From positions 68,978,418-69,042,417 of the forward strand of contig OY978526.1 of NCBI GenBank assembly GCA_963854835.1: a stretch of 64,000 nt of DNA, read 5' to 3'. Below are positions 1 to 11,922 of the stretch, in pieces. The notes beneath the pieces are model-generated. The model searched no databases and was not told the origin of the DNA. It saw nothing but the letters and a program-made list of their open reading frames with translations. Position numbers and translations under genes: made by a program. Position 1 is the stretch's first letter, and each line of letters starts with the position of its first letter. The stretch is from Megamerina dolium. Taxonomy: Eukaryota; Arthropoda; Insecta; Diptera; Megamerinidae.

Positions 1-1159
1 AATTTTATAATCATTATAACTTCATGTAGTAATTCTCAGCTTGATAGCTTTCGAATTTCAGATGCAAATTTTAAAATACCCATACAACAAAATACTTTTG
101 TATGGCAGGTAGCCGTGGGTTTTATGCGATATTGCCCATATATGAACTCATGTGGTCGCTTGTGAAAGTAATGGTATGTACTATTATTTAGCTCAATCGC
201 TATATAATATCATCCTGCTAAAATCTTTTTAACCAAAATTTTCTGTTGCACTCGATCAGACGTACGACCTCCACTAGATCAATTCAAATGGTTAGAATCA
301 CTATAGCACCATATAATTTCCATAACAACAATTATACAAAACTGAAAATATTATAAACTATTTGAATCTAGAATATAATAATATAAAAAGTAATAGCCAA
401 CTATAGTATAATATGATTATGTATAACAATGTATCATAAAAAAATATTTTACATAGACGAATACCATACATACGCTACATATACTATAAATACTATAAAA
501 GGCCAATAAAATATATTGTAGTATTATAGCCGGATCTATATAATTTAATAACTATATACTCGTAGACATAGTTATTATCAGGATAGCATTATTATATGCT
601 TATATATACGTTTGAATACGTATGTATCTAGGGTTAGTTAGAGGTGTGTTAATAGCAAGAGGAGTGCCTTTTGCAATGTGATTGTATTACGTTAATATTA
701 TGGTAAATAGTCGACTAATAGAGGTATAATCAATTATCACAATTTTATTGAGTATTGTAAGGTATGAAATTGCTGGTCAATATATACCATAAATATATGT
801 ATTTTATAGTATGTACATATACATTAACAAAACAATATCTAAGTATGAGTGATGTATACAATTGATGGAAAGTAAAGTATTAGCGGTTTTTTTTAATGCA
901 AGCAGATAAATATTCAAGCGGTTTGAAAAGATAATGAATACTTTTATGGTGTTATTCCTATTTTTACAATAAAAAAATTTTTTTTTTTTCTCTAATATGT
1001 AATTATGGGATAAAGTACGACTGAACGCTGAACCTTTTCTATATTTACGAGAATCGAAAAAATTAATTAATTTACTTTTAATTCAATTTTAATTAATTTA
1101 ATAATGACAACATGACTTGCTTACTCTTAGAAATGGTTTAAAAAATATTGACTTAGTTG
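1..1159. other. AT-rich DNA without a recognisable gene
   Basis: I see no coding region that resembles a known protein. The stretch is AT-rich with short homopolymers. Near 95-140 it holds one copy of a degenerate word, TTTTGTATGGCAGGTAG followed by a 'gatattgcccat' type segment, that recurs near 8,590, 8,850, 14,085, 14,965 and 15,690, so it is probably old repeat-derived DNA. Confidence 0.5.
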
Positions 1160-1900
1160 ATAGAGTTTGTTTTTGCACCTATTTTGTATGGGAGTCCCAT
1201 TAGCGGGTAAAAATAGAGAATAAGTATGTTTAAAAAAATTTTTAGTATGCAAAAATAAATAGAGATCATTCACATATTCATTCTCTATGGGTGCACTATG
1301 GCAGCTGTGGTAGAAAATTTTATCAAATAGATCAAGTCTATATGGAAACAAATGGTGGACGAAAAGTGGCCAGTATTGTTTATTTTCCAAAAATATTGGC
1401 AAAAAAAAATAATGAAGGTCAGTTATACACTTCTCTGCTTTCGAGGAGATTTTTTTAGCAGCTATGCGGATATTTGTCAATTTTCAGGTGATTTTACGTG
1501 CTTTTTGTGTGGGAGCCCTATTAAGGCATAAGGTTAGAAAGCAAAAACTATTGAGTAATAAATATTAATTGTAATCGGTCATACATGTTATTCTTCTAGG
1601 TGAAATCTGGGAGAGGTGGTGGAGAAACGTTTATAAAAACGTCAAATTTATATGGATGCCCCCTTCAAGGATAGAGCTATGGAGAAAAGTACGCTAGGAA
1701 AAGTGTTGAGTTAAAAAAAATAACATTTCACCATTATAGGGAAAATTTGAGGGCAGCTGTGCGGTTATTTGTTGATTTTCATGTGCTTTTGGTCAACTCA
1801 GTAAGGAAGCCACATTAGAGGATAAATATAGACAGTTAGAATGTTAACAAATTGTTGAGTAGTGAGAATTAATTGAAGTCGCACCTACACGTCACACTTC
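1160..1900. repeat. Degenerate ~300-bp tandem repeat
   Basis: Three degenerate units are visible. Each carries a word like TGTATGGGAGTCCCATTA (about 1,187, 1,508 and, more decayed, 1,808) followed by a 'gaTAAAaaTAGAgaataag' type tail. The repeats of 'gcagctRtgcggNtatttgt' at about 1,460 and 1,753 give a spacing near 300 bp. The same family recurs, degenerate, at about 27.9-28.45 kb and 57.6-57.75 kb. No coding potential is recognised; the only open frame here is short and unlike any family I know. Confidence 0.5.
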
Positions 1901-2881
1901 TAGTTGCACTCTCAATTTTACTCTCAAAGGACTAGAGTCTAAGTATCCTATTGAATCTCTGAACTTTTTTCATTTTTAGGATACAAATTCCTACTTCTAC
2001 CTTTAGTTCAAGCTGTCTAAAATGCTCATTTAGCCCATGAAAGAATAAAATAGCAGTGACATTTCAATTTTATAAAGGTAATCGCAAAGTTTCGCAACAC
2101 CAGTTTATACAAAATCATACAAAACTTACTTCTTATCATATGTAAATTTATTGCTCACACCAATATGCTTCATATTTCTATTGTAAATTATACTACACAT
2201 ATTAATAATAATATATGTATTTAGTACAATACAATATAAAACCAACACATACGCCTTTTACTCTCCACCCACAATTATCTAGTACATTAATTGTAGTTAT
2301 TTATATTGTCTAACTATTAATTTTCTAATAAATCATGAATATATGTATAACTTGTCTGTTTGTATAATATGATTTCTAAATGCTTGTATATAAACAAATA
2401 AATATATGTATATTGTACAAGTCAACATAACAAACGGACATACTAAACATATTTACTCATTTCAAACTATACAACTGTATTTTCCTTCTAGTCGAAATTG
2501 AAATGTGCTTGTGTAAGTTCTATTTACATATCCGTATATACACAAGGAATTACATAGAGTTACCTACATATTAGACATTCCTATATTTATCCATAGTTGA
2601 TTACATATGTAGCCAGACATATGTATAATACATACGATATGTTGTTTCGTCTATCTATTTTTTATTTGTTTATGCAAGCAAAATATCATTTGTTTGTAAA
2701 TATTATATATAAAGGGTGTCCACTTATAAATTGTTGTCATTTTCGTTAAGACAACACTTATTAAGGTTTCTTCCGGTTTCTAAAAAAATTCTATATTCAA
2801 TTTAAAATGGTCAATGATATATAGTCCTATTATTTTCTAATGATATAATACTATTTTATATGAGCTCCCATTTAATTTATT
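1901..2881. other. AT-rich DNA without a recognisable gene
   Basis: Only short AT-rich frames occur. Many TATATGTA and ACATACATA words are present, as in fly intergenic DNA. The segment AAAGGGTGTCCA near 2,711 resembles a mariner end but has no partner. Confidence 0.5.
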
Positions 2882-3126
2882 TTAAAATCCGATTAATTTA
2901 ATAGGGAAAAGGAAATAGAATAATTACAATACATTTTTCTGAGTGTGTGGTTCATTCAGTGTCGTAGTTCAGTCATTTTATAGAATTCTATTGGAAATAC
3001 TTTTAAAAAGTAAAATAATATTAATTTCCATTACATTTATTATAAAATTCTATTAATTCAATAGGGAAAAAGTAATAGAATAATTATTGAATATTTTTTC
3101 TGAGTGTACAAAAAATTCAGTGTCAT
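2882..3126. repeat. Two ~85-bp direct repeats, about 160 bp apart
   Basis: The segments at about 2,882-2,966 and 3,042-3,126 are direct repeats. Both read 'attaattYaatagggaaaa', then 'aatagaataatta', then 'tttttctgagtgt', then 'attcagtgtc'. They are about 80% identical by eye. Function unknown; this could be a tandem duplication or the ends of an old element. Confidence 0.5.
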
Positions 3127-4221
3127 CAATCAGTGGTGAATACATTGGCCTTCTCAATATAAATGTGTCGTTCCGAAAACTATTTCGGCCTTAGTTAGGA
3201 ATGATGATAAAATTGTTATATTTTTTTATTTTCAAAATTCTTTTGTCACTCAAAACACAAACACTCTATTACATCGCTGAGAAGTAGTCATACCATTGAA
3301 TCCGATCTTTGTTCGAACTAACATTTTTATACACACAAGGTATAAGACTTAACTGAGAATCTCGCTGACACAAGATACTTGTGAAATATTCAGGTGCTTG
3401 AAAGTTTCCGAGACGTCTCCGTATATTTTTTACCATCACCGAGCTTTTGGTCGCACTAGAAAAAAAAAATTCGGCACATTCTTCCAAGACAATTCTCAGT
3501 CGGACATAAAATGAGATTTATTCAAATAGTAATCCCTAGAAGTTAATCCGAAAGTCATCTTCATGGAGTTCTCCCAAGAGAAACTAGTTGCCATTGCTTT
3601 TCTGAAGCTCCCTCTTTCAACCGCGTTTAGTAATGATGAAATCAAAATTGCCGAAAATGTCGGTGTCAGAATCAACATTCACATATACTTCAACTGTTGG
3701 TCGAGGTTATTGCCAATAAGTGTGAGTCCAGACTTGGCTGAACATAGGCTAATGTGAGCCTGTGCCTCAGGTAGAGGTGTCGGAATCTGAGATAGATAGA
3801 TAGAGCAGATAACTGATATACACCTACACGCCATATTCATAACATTTAGAATTGATGGCCTAATTTGATACCCATCTTCGTACCCAATGGCGCTGCCAGA
3901 AGTGTTGGAAGCCTATATTCCAATGGTTGAAGCCCTCACAGCTGCTAAACCTACTGTAGTGGTGTAACTAATTAATAGTAGGCACATTAAGAGCTATGTC
4001 TGGCTCTATTTTTTTTTTTTTTTAATATATTCACAAATGATTTAATTCTGTTCGTAGAGCCCAAAATCTTCTGGAAAGCTATTAAATAGGGCAATATTTG
4101 AAAGAATAACATTTAATCATCAGAGCTCTAGCCTCTACCAATACTGTTAAAATTGAAAACGCAAATTTAACAAGACCAGAAAAGAATCTGAACCAAAATG
4201 AATTAAAACAATTTACATATT
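3127..4221. other. No recognisable gene; possible old repeat
   Basis: Short open frames exist on both strands at 3.27-3.76 kb but overlap each other antiparallel and resemble nothing I recognise. The composition is less AT-rich at 3,480-3,990 than its surroundings, which may mark a decayed mobile element. A T-run at about 4,011-4,024 could be a retroelement tail. Confidence 0.4.
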
Positions 4222-4748
4222 TTTTTTTTTTACTGGATGAAATCACGAGTAACGTCCTCCAAAGTATTTAGTTCCAACCAATTATTTGGTTGAAAATTTC
4301 AGAACTCATTTCTGATGATTGTTTGCTGACGCTAGTTGGAAAATTCAAGTGTTGTCTGATTCTTTGATTCTTCATCCTTCCACTGTGGATTAAATACTCT
4401 GTGTGGTTTCCATATAACACATCTTCCTGGGGCTCACAACAGCACTGGAACAAAAGCTTGTCAAAAAAATTATTCGAAGAATCTGGACAGAATTGAAAGG
4501 GACTACCTTGTATTCCAACGTCACTTTTTCGAAATTTTGTTACAGAGCTCTTTCGATAACTTTTCCATAGCAAATTGTTACTCTTGGAAGAATTGTCAAT
4601 TACTGGCCGGCAGTTGAGCACCATTTGAAAAAATAAATCTTTTTTTGTGATTAAATTAGACTCAGCCGGTTGTCGAGCTCACGTCCTCTAACCCAGGTAC
4701 AAAAGCTCAACGCATTAGCCACTGAGCTAACAGCTGAGCAATATAATC
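4222..4748 (-). mobile_element. tRNA-derived SINE-like element
   Basis: Read on the minus strand, the head near 4,735-4,665 has a good Pol III box A (TAGCTCAGTGGCTAATG) and, about 45 nt further on, a box B-like GAGCTCGACAACC. The element would end at the T-run near 4,218-4,231 on the plus strand, giving about 520 bp. This head differs from the common SINE family elsewhere in the window, so it is a second SINE type. I could not find a convincing target-site duplication. It is not a tRNA gene, because the anticodon arm and acceptor pairing are not credible. Confidence 0.5.
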
Positions 4749-7057
4749 TAAGATGTTTGAAAGTTTATGACTATATACTAGATATTTAATCCATATAGAG
4801 CTCATGGATATATCTTGTTTTTCTACAATATAGTTTTAGCTCTCTTTAATGTAGCCATCTTTGGAATTTCTTTGAAATTGAACAGAAAGATACGTGTTTT
4901 CAGTGAGAAGGGGGAAATATTTTATTATTTATTTTTTATTTTAATTGTTTGGTTCAGAATTTTCATTAAAGAACCCTTTATAATATTACCACTCTTTAGA
5001 CATGTATCAGCTCACTGTTGTGGTTAGTTGTGGTTGTGGTATATACATATGTACATTTCCGATACAATTAACCATATTTTTATAGTACAAAAGCGTGGTC
5101 ATTTAAAATAGTTTATGGTATTTCAATTAAATTTTTATTTATTTGTTTTTGTTGAAATGGCAAACATTTTGATTTGAAATTGCAAAATTCGACAACTAAC
5201 ATATACGTGCTGATATGTTATTGATTTTTTGGTTGTAAAATTTGTTTTGATAGATTTTCTTTTTTTTGCTCTGCGAACTATACGAGTACATGAGAGTGAA
5301 TTGTATGCTTTGTAAAAATTAATAAAATTTAATATATAGAAAAACAAGGCGAACCTGCGGGCAACACCTTTAATTGTAATTTTGTCAATATTGTTGTTAA
5401 AAATATTTATTTACAATTTTTATAGTTCAATTATTTGCAAGCATAATTGTTACTACTACAACTGTTTTAATGATTATTGCTTTTCTATTTTTTTTTTCTT
5501 TTTTTTATATGTACGAGTATATGTCGTATATTTTGGAATTGTTTAAAAATCTCCTAAATCGTTTGTATTTTATGACAATATTTGTGAAAAAAAAAATAAA
5601 TATATATTGTATATTAAGCTTACAAATTGAAATTGAAGTAGTCATAAAATTGAAATCCAAATACAATGAGAAAATTGTAACAAATAATAAAGCATTGAAC
5701 TTTTTTATTTTATATTTTTCTTTAACAATTAAATTGGTAATAAATTTTGCAATTGAAAGGAATAATGTACTTGTCCATTATACGTACAAAACTATACAAT
5801 ATAAAGTAGCGTACTACGATAGCTTGGTATTATGCAGAAAAATGAAATACTTAAAATATACGTAGTATTTCATCTTGTACGTATTGGTAGTTACTTTCCC
5901 CATTTTTAACCTCCAACATTTAGTTTGGCCACCAGGTCTGCATAGTTAAATGAATTAAATTAAAACGAGAAGAGAAAACCAAACTAAACCAATATGATGG
6001 CCAATTGGATGACCTAAATTGTACTTTCCTTTCAATTACTCTCACTGATTGAAATGATAGATATTATTGGTGTCGATTTGATTGCCAAAAAAACGAAAAA
6101 CCAATAATATCTACTCGTAGTACACATAACTAAGTAAAGGTCTATATGTCTATGTACACGAATACTTATAATTAATTAATTAAATATTTGCTACCAATAT
6201 TAGATTTTATTTGCTTTAATTACCAACATTCTCTTTAAAATATAGGCAAACACCGCCTTTACGCATATGAAGATCATCTGCAAAAGTATAAAAGAAGGTG
6301 TTGTTATTACTTTCCAAATCAATTTCATTTCAATACTCACGAAATATTGTAACAAAAATACAAAAAACTTTGCAACAAAATTATACACAACAACACCACA
6401 AGCAAAAACAACATTTTAACACTTTTGTCACCGATAAGCGAACCCATAAATGCTATCGGATCTAAGTCAATATATAATACTCATATTAAAGTTACTTTTT
6501 CGTAGTTTACTTCAATTTTCGTTAAAAAAAAAACCAAAAGAAATAATCTCCCTAGAGATGTTTATGACTTTTCCACACATCGTATACATAGGTATCTGCT
6601 CATATAGGGGAAATATGTGTAAAGTGGAATTATTAAAAAAAAAAATACATTTAGCGAAAAAATTTTTAATCTTGACGATTTAAAAGATTTCATTGGAAGA
6701 GAAAATTGTAGAGGAAAAAGCTTTAATTGCATCAAAATCGATCAAACAAAGGAATAAAGTCGATTTTCTCTTGTACAAAAAAATATTTCCAGGTAGTACT
6801 TTTAGAGCATAAAACTGTCTTGAATTATAGTTTTCCATATCATAATGGCATAATTGAATAGTTGGAAACCTTAGTAAACTTTTCTGGTGGAAAAAATATT
6901 GGTTGTGTTAAAATCGAAAATAAATGCAATAGGTTTTCTGTGGTATAGCAAATATTTATGGATGTAAATTTTTAATAAGTTTGAGACTTTAGAAGAAATA
7001 AACAATTTTCGAAGAACAAAACATCAATTGTGTGTTTCTATATCATTTGTGGAATAT
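4749..7057. other. AT-rich DNA without a recognisable gene
   Basis: Several AT-rich frames of 60-131 codons (for example 5,470-5,865) are low-complexity and show no family resemblance. A 12-bp perfect inverted repeat, AGATATTATTGG at 6,059-6,070 and its complement at 6,101-6,112, could form a hairpin. Nothing else is supportable. Confidence 0.5.
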
Positions 7058-7262
7058 TAGGTTAGGTTAGGTTAGAACGGCCGCCCACTTTGATGAGAGA
7101 GAGCGCACATAGGCCAGAATTAGGCCCGTTGTGATACCGTCGCACGGATTTTTCCTTCACCTAGCTACTCGCTGAACCAACCGGAACGTTGAATGAATTT
7201 TAGGAGATTGAGAATATCAATCTGGGATAATTGGAGTAGGTCACTCAAATGGTAGTGTCCTA
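7058..7262 (-). mobile_element. 3' end of a retroelement with a CCTAA-like tail
   Basis: On the minus strand the block ends in a short run of CTAACCTAACC. The preceding domain, with 'ggtatcacaacgggcc' and 'ctatgtgcgctctctctc' words, matches the 3' domain at 20,890-20,990 and 57,140-57,200, which also end in CCTAACCTAA. It is thus the tail of a dispersed SINE/LINE family and not telomeric DNA. Confidence 0.55.
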
Positions 7263-7389
7263 GGAATTGTGGAATATTAAACAATACTAAATTATATTGG
7301 CGATGTAAGAGGCATCTAATTGGAAGGCTAGAGACCTTAGCAACCTTTTTAATAGCAATGAATCAAATTTTTGTTCGCACCAAAATCAA

Positions 7390-7397
7390 AAAAAAAA

Positions 7398-7430
<33 letters not shown>

Positions 7431-7432
7431 AA
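7390..7432. repeat. (AAT)n microsatellite
   Basis: A run of AAT trinucleotides grades into AAAT repeats. It may be the tail of an old I-type LINE, since such elements end in TAA repeats, but no LINE body is recognisable beside it. Confidence 0.8.
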
Positions 7433-7478
7433 AATACAATCGATTTTCTGAAGTAGAGAGAAAATTGTTTAAAATTTG

Positions 7479-8368
7479 TAAAGGGTTTTCCATTAGGGAC
7501 ATAACAATTTTATCTATTAATAAAACACAGAAATATTTGAGATATTGAGTTCAAATTTATTGTAGATATATATATTGCAAGCATTACATTTTCTGAATGA
7601 AATTCGATTTCGGTCATATAACCACCACGAGCCCATTTACAGCGGTCGATTCTGTGGACCCAATTTTCCATCACTCTAGCACACATTTCGACCGGAACGT
7701 TGGCAATTTCGCGTTGGATGTTGTCTTTGAGCTCGTCTAAAGTTGCTGACTTGTTGTGATCGCATGAACGTGGCGGCTTTTCGACCGGACCCTTTCTCGA
7801 GATAACACGTTCACCGAATTTGCATTGCAATAAATCGATTGTGACGTGTGCTGTGTGGCTAGTGGCACGGTCTTGTTGAAACCACATATCGCTGATGTCA
7901 AGTTCATCCAATTCTGGCCACAAATAATCTTCCAACATAGCACGATAGCGCTCTCCATTGACGGTAACATGACGGTCCTTTTCATCCACGAAAAAATACG
8001 GCCCAATCACACCTCCGGCATGATAACCGCACCAAACAGTAACCTTTTGCGGGTACAACGGTGTCTCAAGAAGCACTTGTGGCTTTGTTGCTGACCAATA
8101 ACGCATATTTTACTTATTGACAAAGCCATTGAGCCAGAAATGAGCTTCACCGCTGAAGATGATTTTTCGCTCTTAAAGTTGCGACCACCGACTCAGAATT
8201 TCGGTAGTAATTTTTAATAATTTCCAAACGTTGCTGGTTCGTGAACTTTACCATGATGAAAATGTTGACTTTAACTAACGTTTTGACAGTCACAGTTGAT
8301 TAAAAAAGTTTAAGGGTGCGTTCATATAAAGATACGAAATTGTTATGTCCCTAATGGAAAACCCTTTA
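7479..8368 (-). mobile_element. Internally deleted DD41D mariner-like element (890 bp)
   Basis: The terminal inverted repeats are 7,479-7,510 and 8,337-8,368. They match perfectly over 32 bp including the flanking TA, starting TAAAGGGTTTTCCATTAGGG. The interior carries a minus-strand transposase relic related to the DD41D copies at 17.5 and 61.1 kb. The body lacks the DNA-binding N-terminus and the segment with the last catalytic Asp, so it cannot be autonomous. Perfect ends suggest it could still be mobilised if a matching transposase exists. Confidence 0.85.
7510..8106 (-). pseudogene. DD41D mariner-like transposase, broken
   Basis: The frame has the family motifs in order: TVWCGYHAGGVIGPYFF, VNGERYRAMLEDY, WFQQDRATSHTAH (second catalytic Asp) and PPRSCD. 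The expected segment holding the third Asp (DLTPLDFFLWG in the 61-kb copy) is deleted: the frame jumps from SCD to HNKSATLDELK. The C-terminal part (RIDRCKWARGGY) follows. The N-terminal paired-like DNA-binding domain and the first Asp region are absent or frameshifted. The last ~25 codons run through non-homologous sequence and the terminal repeat. It is a fossil, not a working enzyme. Confidence 0.8.
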
Positions 8369-8399
8369 TTTGCAGCTACAATTTGTAAAACTATATTTT

Positions 8400-9000
8400 A
8401 ATAATTTTGATTAAGTTTTTGCAAAATCATATATTTTGTACTCGAGATAGGCGTGATTTTCATTCGATAGCACTCAATTTCAATTTCATATTTTCACCTT
8501 TCCAGTCAAAAAAATCACTTATGCAGAGCTTCAGTCTTATAGCTCTATAACATCGTTCGAAAAGTTTAGAAATATATATTCGAAAACATACTTTTGTATA
8601 GGAAATATGCGTAATTTTTTTCCGATTTCTCTGATTCATAAACTTTTACATTTTTTAGCAAATACACACATGCATACAAAGTTTCAGCGTAATAACTTTA
8701 TATTTATGTGCATAAATTGTGAAAAAATGCACGTGGAAGCAAATTTTTTTATTATTATTACTTAGTTCATATAAACATATGCATCGAGTTTGAGCTTAAT
8801 AGCTTTATATTTTTTTGCAAAAAGTCATAAAACATACTTTCAACGATGTACTTTTGTACAGGAGATATTCGTGATTTTATTTATTAATTCAATATTAAGC
8901 AGAAAGATTTGTACCAAGTTTCAGCAGGTTATATTTTTAAACGTAAAGTGTTACAAAATACATGCAGGAGCATAATTTTATATGGGCCCATAGGGAACGT
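8400..9000. repeat. Degenerate ~150-bp tandem repeat
   Basis: Units alternate two words: 'acttttgtaNaggaNatatNcgtgattttt' at about 8,430, 8,590 and 8,850, and 'aagtttcagcttaatagctttatattt' at about 8,525, 8,680, 8,780 and 8,910. The same words appear singly near 14,040-14,180, 15,690 and at the left edge. The family is dispersed and non-coding here. Confidence 0.5.
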
Positions 9001-10339
9001 TTTCATCCAATTACGCTCTTTTTCTCTCATATTTTCAAGATTAATAATATTATTAGTTACAATTGATGGTTCTGACCAAAATATGATAATCGAAAGCGAG
9101 AAGTAGTAAATAAACAACAATGTTATTGTCAGACGTTTCCAATATGACCACCTTTCCTTTAAATAGCACTCTTACATATGGTATGATAAAGCGACGAATA
9201 AGCGTATGAGCAATGCAGACAAGATTACGTGCTTTACGTGTTTAAAAATTTAATGAGCAAATGAATGAATGAGTTAAAAAAATAAAATAAAATAAATAAG
9301 TAAATAATATATAAAAACATATAATTGCAAATGCTATACACATGTTCTACTATATTGTATAAATGAATAAAAATTGCAAGTTAGAAATAATCATACATGT
9401 ATTGTACTCATATCTACTTAATAACCAACAATGTGTGGCATCAACAACAGTAGCCTAAGTCGGATTGTACTATAACAGGTACCTACACTACCTAATATCG
9501 AATACATGGCACACAGAAATATGTATTACCAATATTATATTGCATGTACTTGCATGTACTACCTATATGGCATCTGTGCTATGATCTTAATTGCAAAGAG
9601 CGTGACTTCAATTTTAAATCAACTCATCACCGCACGTAGATGTACTCACATACACACAGAATTCATAATCAATGAAATTAAAGAATTGTAAAAATTGAAA
9701 TACTAAATGACAATAGACGACTAGATAAGTAGTTGGAATTCCTTTGAGAAATCATTCATCACACACATATTGTAGTAAAGTTCATAATGCCAAGGAACAG
9801 CAGAGTTGCTCGCTAAAGTTAGCAACTAAGTACAAGTGTCAAATAAAACACAGCTAATATGATATTAATCTTAAATAATGTCTGTATTTAGAATTCATTA
9901 TTATAAAATAAACCTTCATTTAAAAATTGTAGGTCTACCCCTTTCAGACCTTCAATACACAATTGCGGTGCGGTTAAGACTAAATAAATATTATACATGC
10001 TAAGTCCCAAAAGCAATGATTGTGGGGTTAATTTCTGACAGTTCTTTTTCTACGGTAGCTTTTGTTTATCGCATACTTTTGTCACATTTTGCAAAGTTTT
10101 GAAACGTTCGGTTCGGTGTTATCAAGAATGAAAAAAGGTAAGTTGAAGCAAATTTTATGTACTGTTTTAGTTTTGTGGTATTTTGTAAAAATGGTTATTA
10201 AAAAATGTTAAATAAACTGAGTAGTGTTATATTCCAGTAAAATTTTAATTCAAACAAGTATTTTGAACAAGTTTTAAATACGACCACACAATTCTATGGT
10301 TTAGGTCTTAAGTTCGAATTTTCATTTATTCGCACAATT
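9001..10339. other. No recognisable gene
   Basis: AT-rich sequence with short low-complexity frames only. The part after about 9,930 may belong to the 5' side of the piggyBac-like relic that follows, but I could not identify a TTAA-flanked end. Confidence 0.4.
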
Positions 10340-11513
10340 GTGTTTTCAACTCATTTCAATTTGAATCGCGATGAAGATGTGCGACAAATTTTTCAAATAT
10401 TGGAACATTCCGATGCCGACTTTAGTTCGGATCATTCAAATGATGATGTTATCTGGGAACCTTTAAATGCGAAAATGGGCGGTTGCTCCGAGTCGTATTT
10501 TGATGAAGATGCTTCGGATGATGAGGTCTGGAAGAGTATCATTTAATAGTTTGACTCCCTAGCAACAAGGTAATATTTCAGTTTATACAGTTCAGTTGTT
10601 GCTTCGACTTCCAATGGACTCGATTGGACTGGTCGATTTCAAAATATTTTAAGGAGAAGGAACCTTTCTTGACATTGGTTTACGAGTTGGGCCGTCTATT
10701 GTCATCAGACTTATAAAACATTTGCCAAAAGAAAGTTTCCTCTATTTTGTTCGATACTTCACTACGATTCCGTTGTTAGAAAAGCTCCTGGAACTCGCAT
10801 ACAAGGCTACAAGGATCATAGCGTTAAACCGATGGCCCGTGCAGAGGATGGATTTTCCATTAGACTGCTATATGAACATAGGGGACATGAGCCAGTTTGT
10901 AAAATGTAATGTAGTTGCAGTTAAATGGCGCGATAGCAAGTGCGTTACACTAGCGTCCTCAGAATGTGGAAAAGATCCAGTTGGAGTAGTGCAAAGATGC
11001 TGCAAAAGAGAACGCAAGCACTTTTCTGTACCATGCCCTCAAGTAGTGAAGCATTACAATGCTAAAATGGGCGATGTCGACGCGGCTGACCAATGATTGG
11101 AATACTATCGAATTCTTATGAAGACGAAGAAACCAACTTTTCATTTGATTAACATGTCATTATGCATTGCATAGAGGGAGTACAGCGCCGATGTACTAAA
11201 GGTGGCAGTGCGAAACAACAATATTAAAGATTTATTAAAGTTTAAATTCGAGCTCCGCGAAGTGTTAGTCAAATTCATTGAAAGGCCAGTAAATCCACAT
11301 GCAGTGTATTTCACGATATCAATAGCGACAGAGCCAGCTGTAAAAAGAAATAGGGCGATGGATCCTCCCGTTAACATGCGTACGGATCGATATGATCACT
11401 GGCCAGCTGCTCTGGATATGACAACACCCCGGATGTGCCGCATCAAAGAATGCTCCAGTAGAACTAGAATCAAATGTTCAAAGTGCAATGTATTCCTCTG
11501 CGTAACCAAATAA
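10340..11513 (+). pseudogene. Decayed piggyBac-like transposase
   Basis: Three blocks resemble piggyBac-family (PGBD) transposases. An acidic N-terminal part at 10,340-10,546 is rich in D/E (HSDADFSSDHSNDDVIWEP). A middle/C-terminal part at 10,722-11,150 contains LLEKLLELAYKATRII, a VKWRDSKCVTLAS strand, PCPQVVKHYNAKMGDVDAAD and, after an in-frame TGA at 11,094-11,096, LEYYRILMKTKKPTFHLIN. A Cys-rich end lies at about 11,430-11,510 (CRIKECSSRTRIKCSKCNVFLC), typical of the family's C-terminal zinc-binding domain. Much of the catalytic core between the first two blocks is missing and the C-terminus is frameshifted. Ends and TTAA duplication were not identified. Non-functional. Confidence 0.75.
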
Positions 11514-11922
11514 TAAAATACGGGAATACCACACCAAAAAATGATGGCTTAAAGTCAATGTAATATGCTCGTATGTATTAAAAAAACGTTCTATAAAAAT
11601 AAAAGCATTCTTTTGTTTGAATTCCGATTATCAAATTGTCCTGCGTTTTCTTTATATTATTTAATGACCTTAAGAGCGGTAATATGCAATTGTGCGAGTC
11701 CTTTTTCTCCGAATCCTACTTCAGAATATTTTTAAAATTTTTTTTATGTCATTCATGGTCTTTATAGTAACAATTTTGCGAGTTGCTTTAAATTCTGTAA
11801 ACTTTAATTTCTCAGGTATGAAAGGGCTACATAAGATGTGCCACGCTGTTCTGAATACAGTTTCGGGTTTGAATCGCGCCAACCTCGAATAAAAAAGTTT
11901 GTATGCCAAATCCAAATTTCTC
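11514..11922. other. Spacer downstream of the first receptor gene
   Basis: No gene is recognised. On the minus strand, near 11,900-11,810, a GCGATTCAAACCC word resembles a Pol III box B, but there is no box A, so it is not called. Confidence 0.4.

Noticed and set aside
2706..2720. A mariner end (AAAGGGTGTCC)
   Set aside because: No matching inverted end or transposase nearby.
5470..5865. A 131-codon membrane-like protein
   Set aside because: AT-driven low-complexity frame (Phe, Ile, Lys) in intergenic DNA without homology or context.
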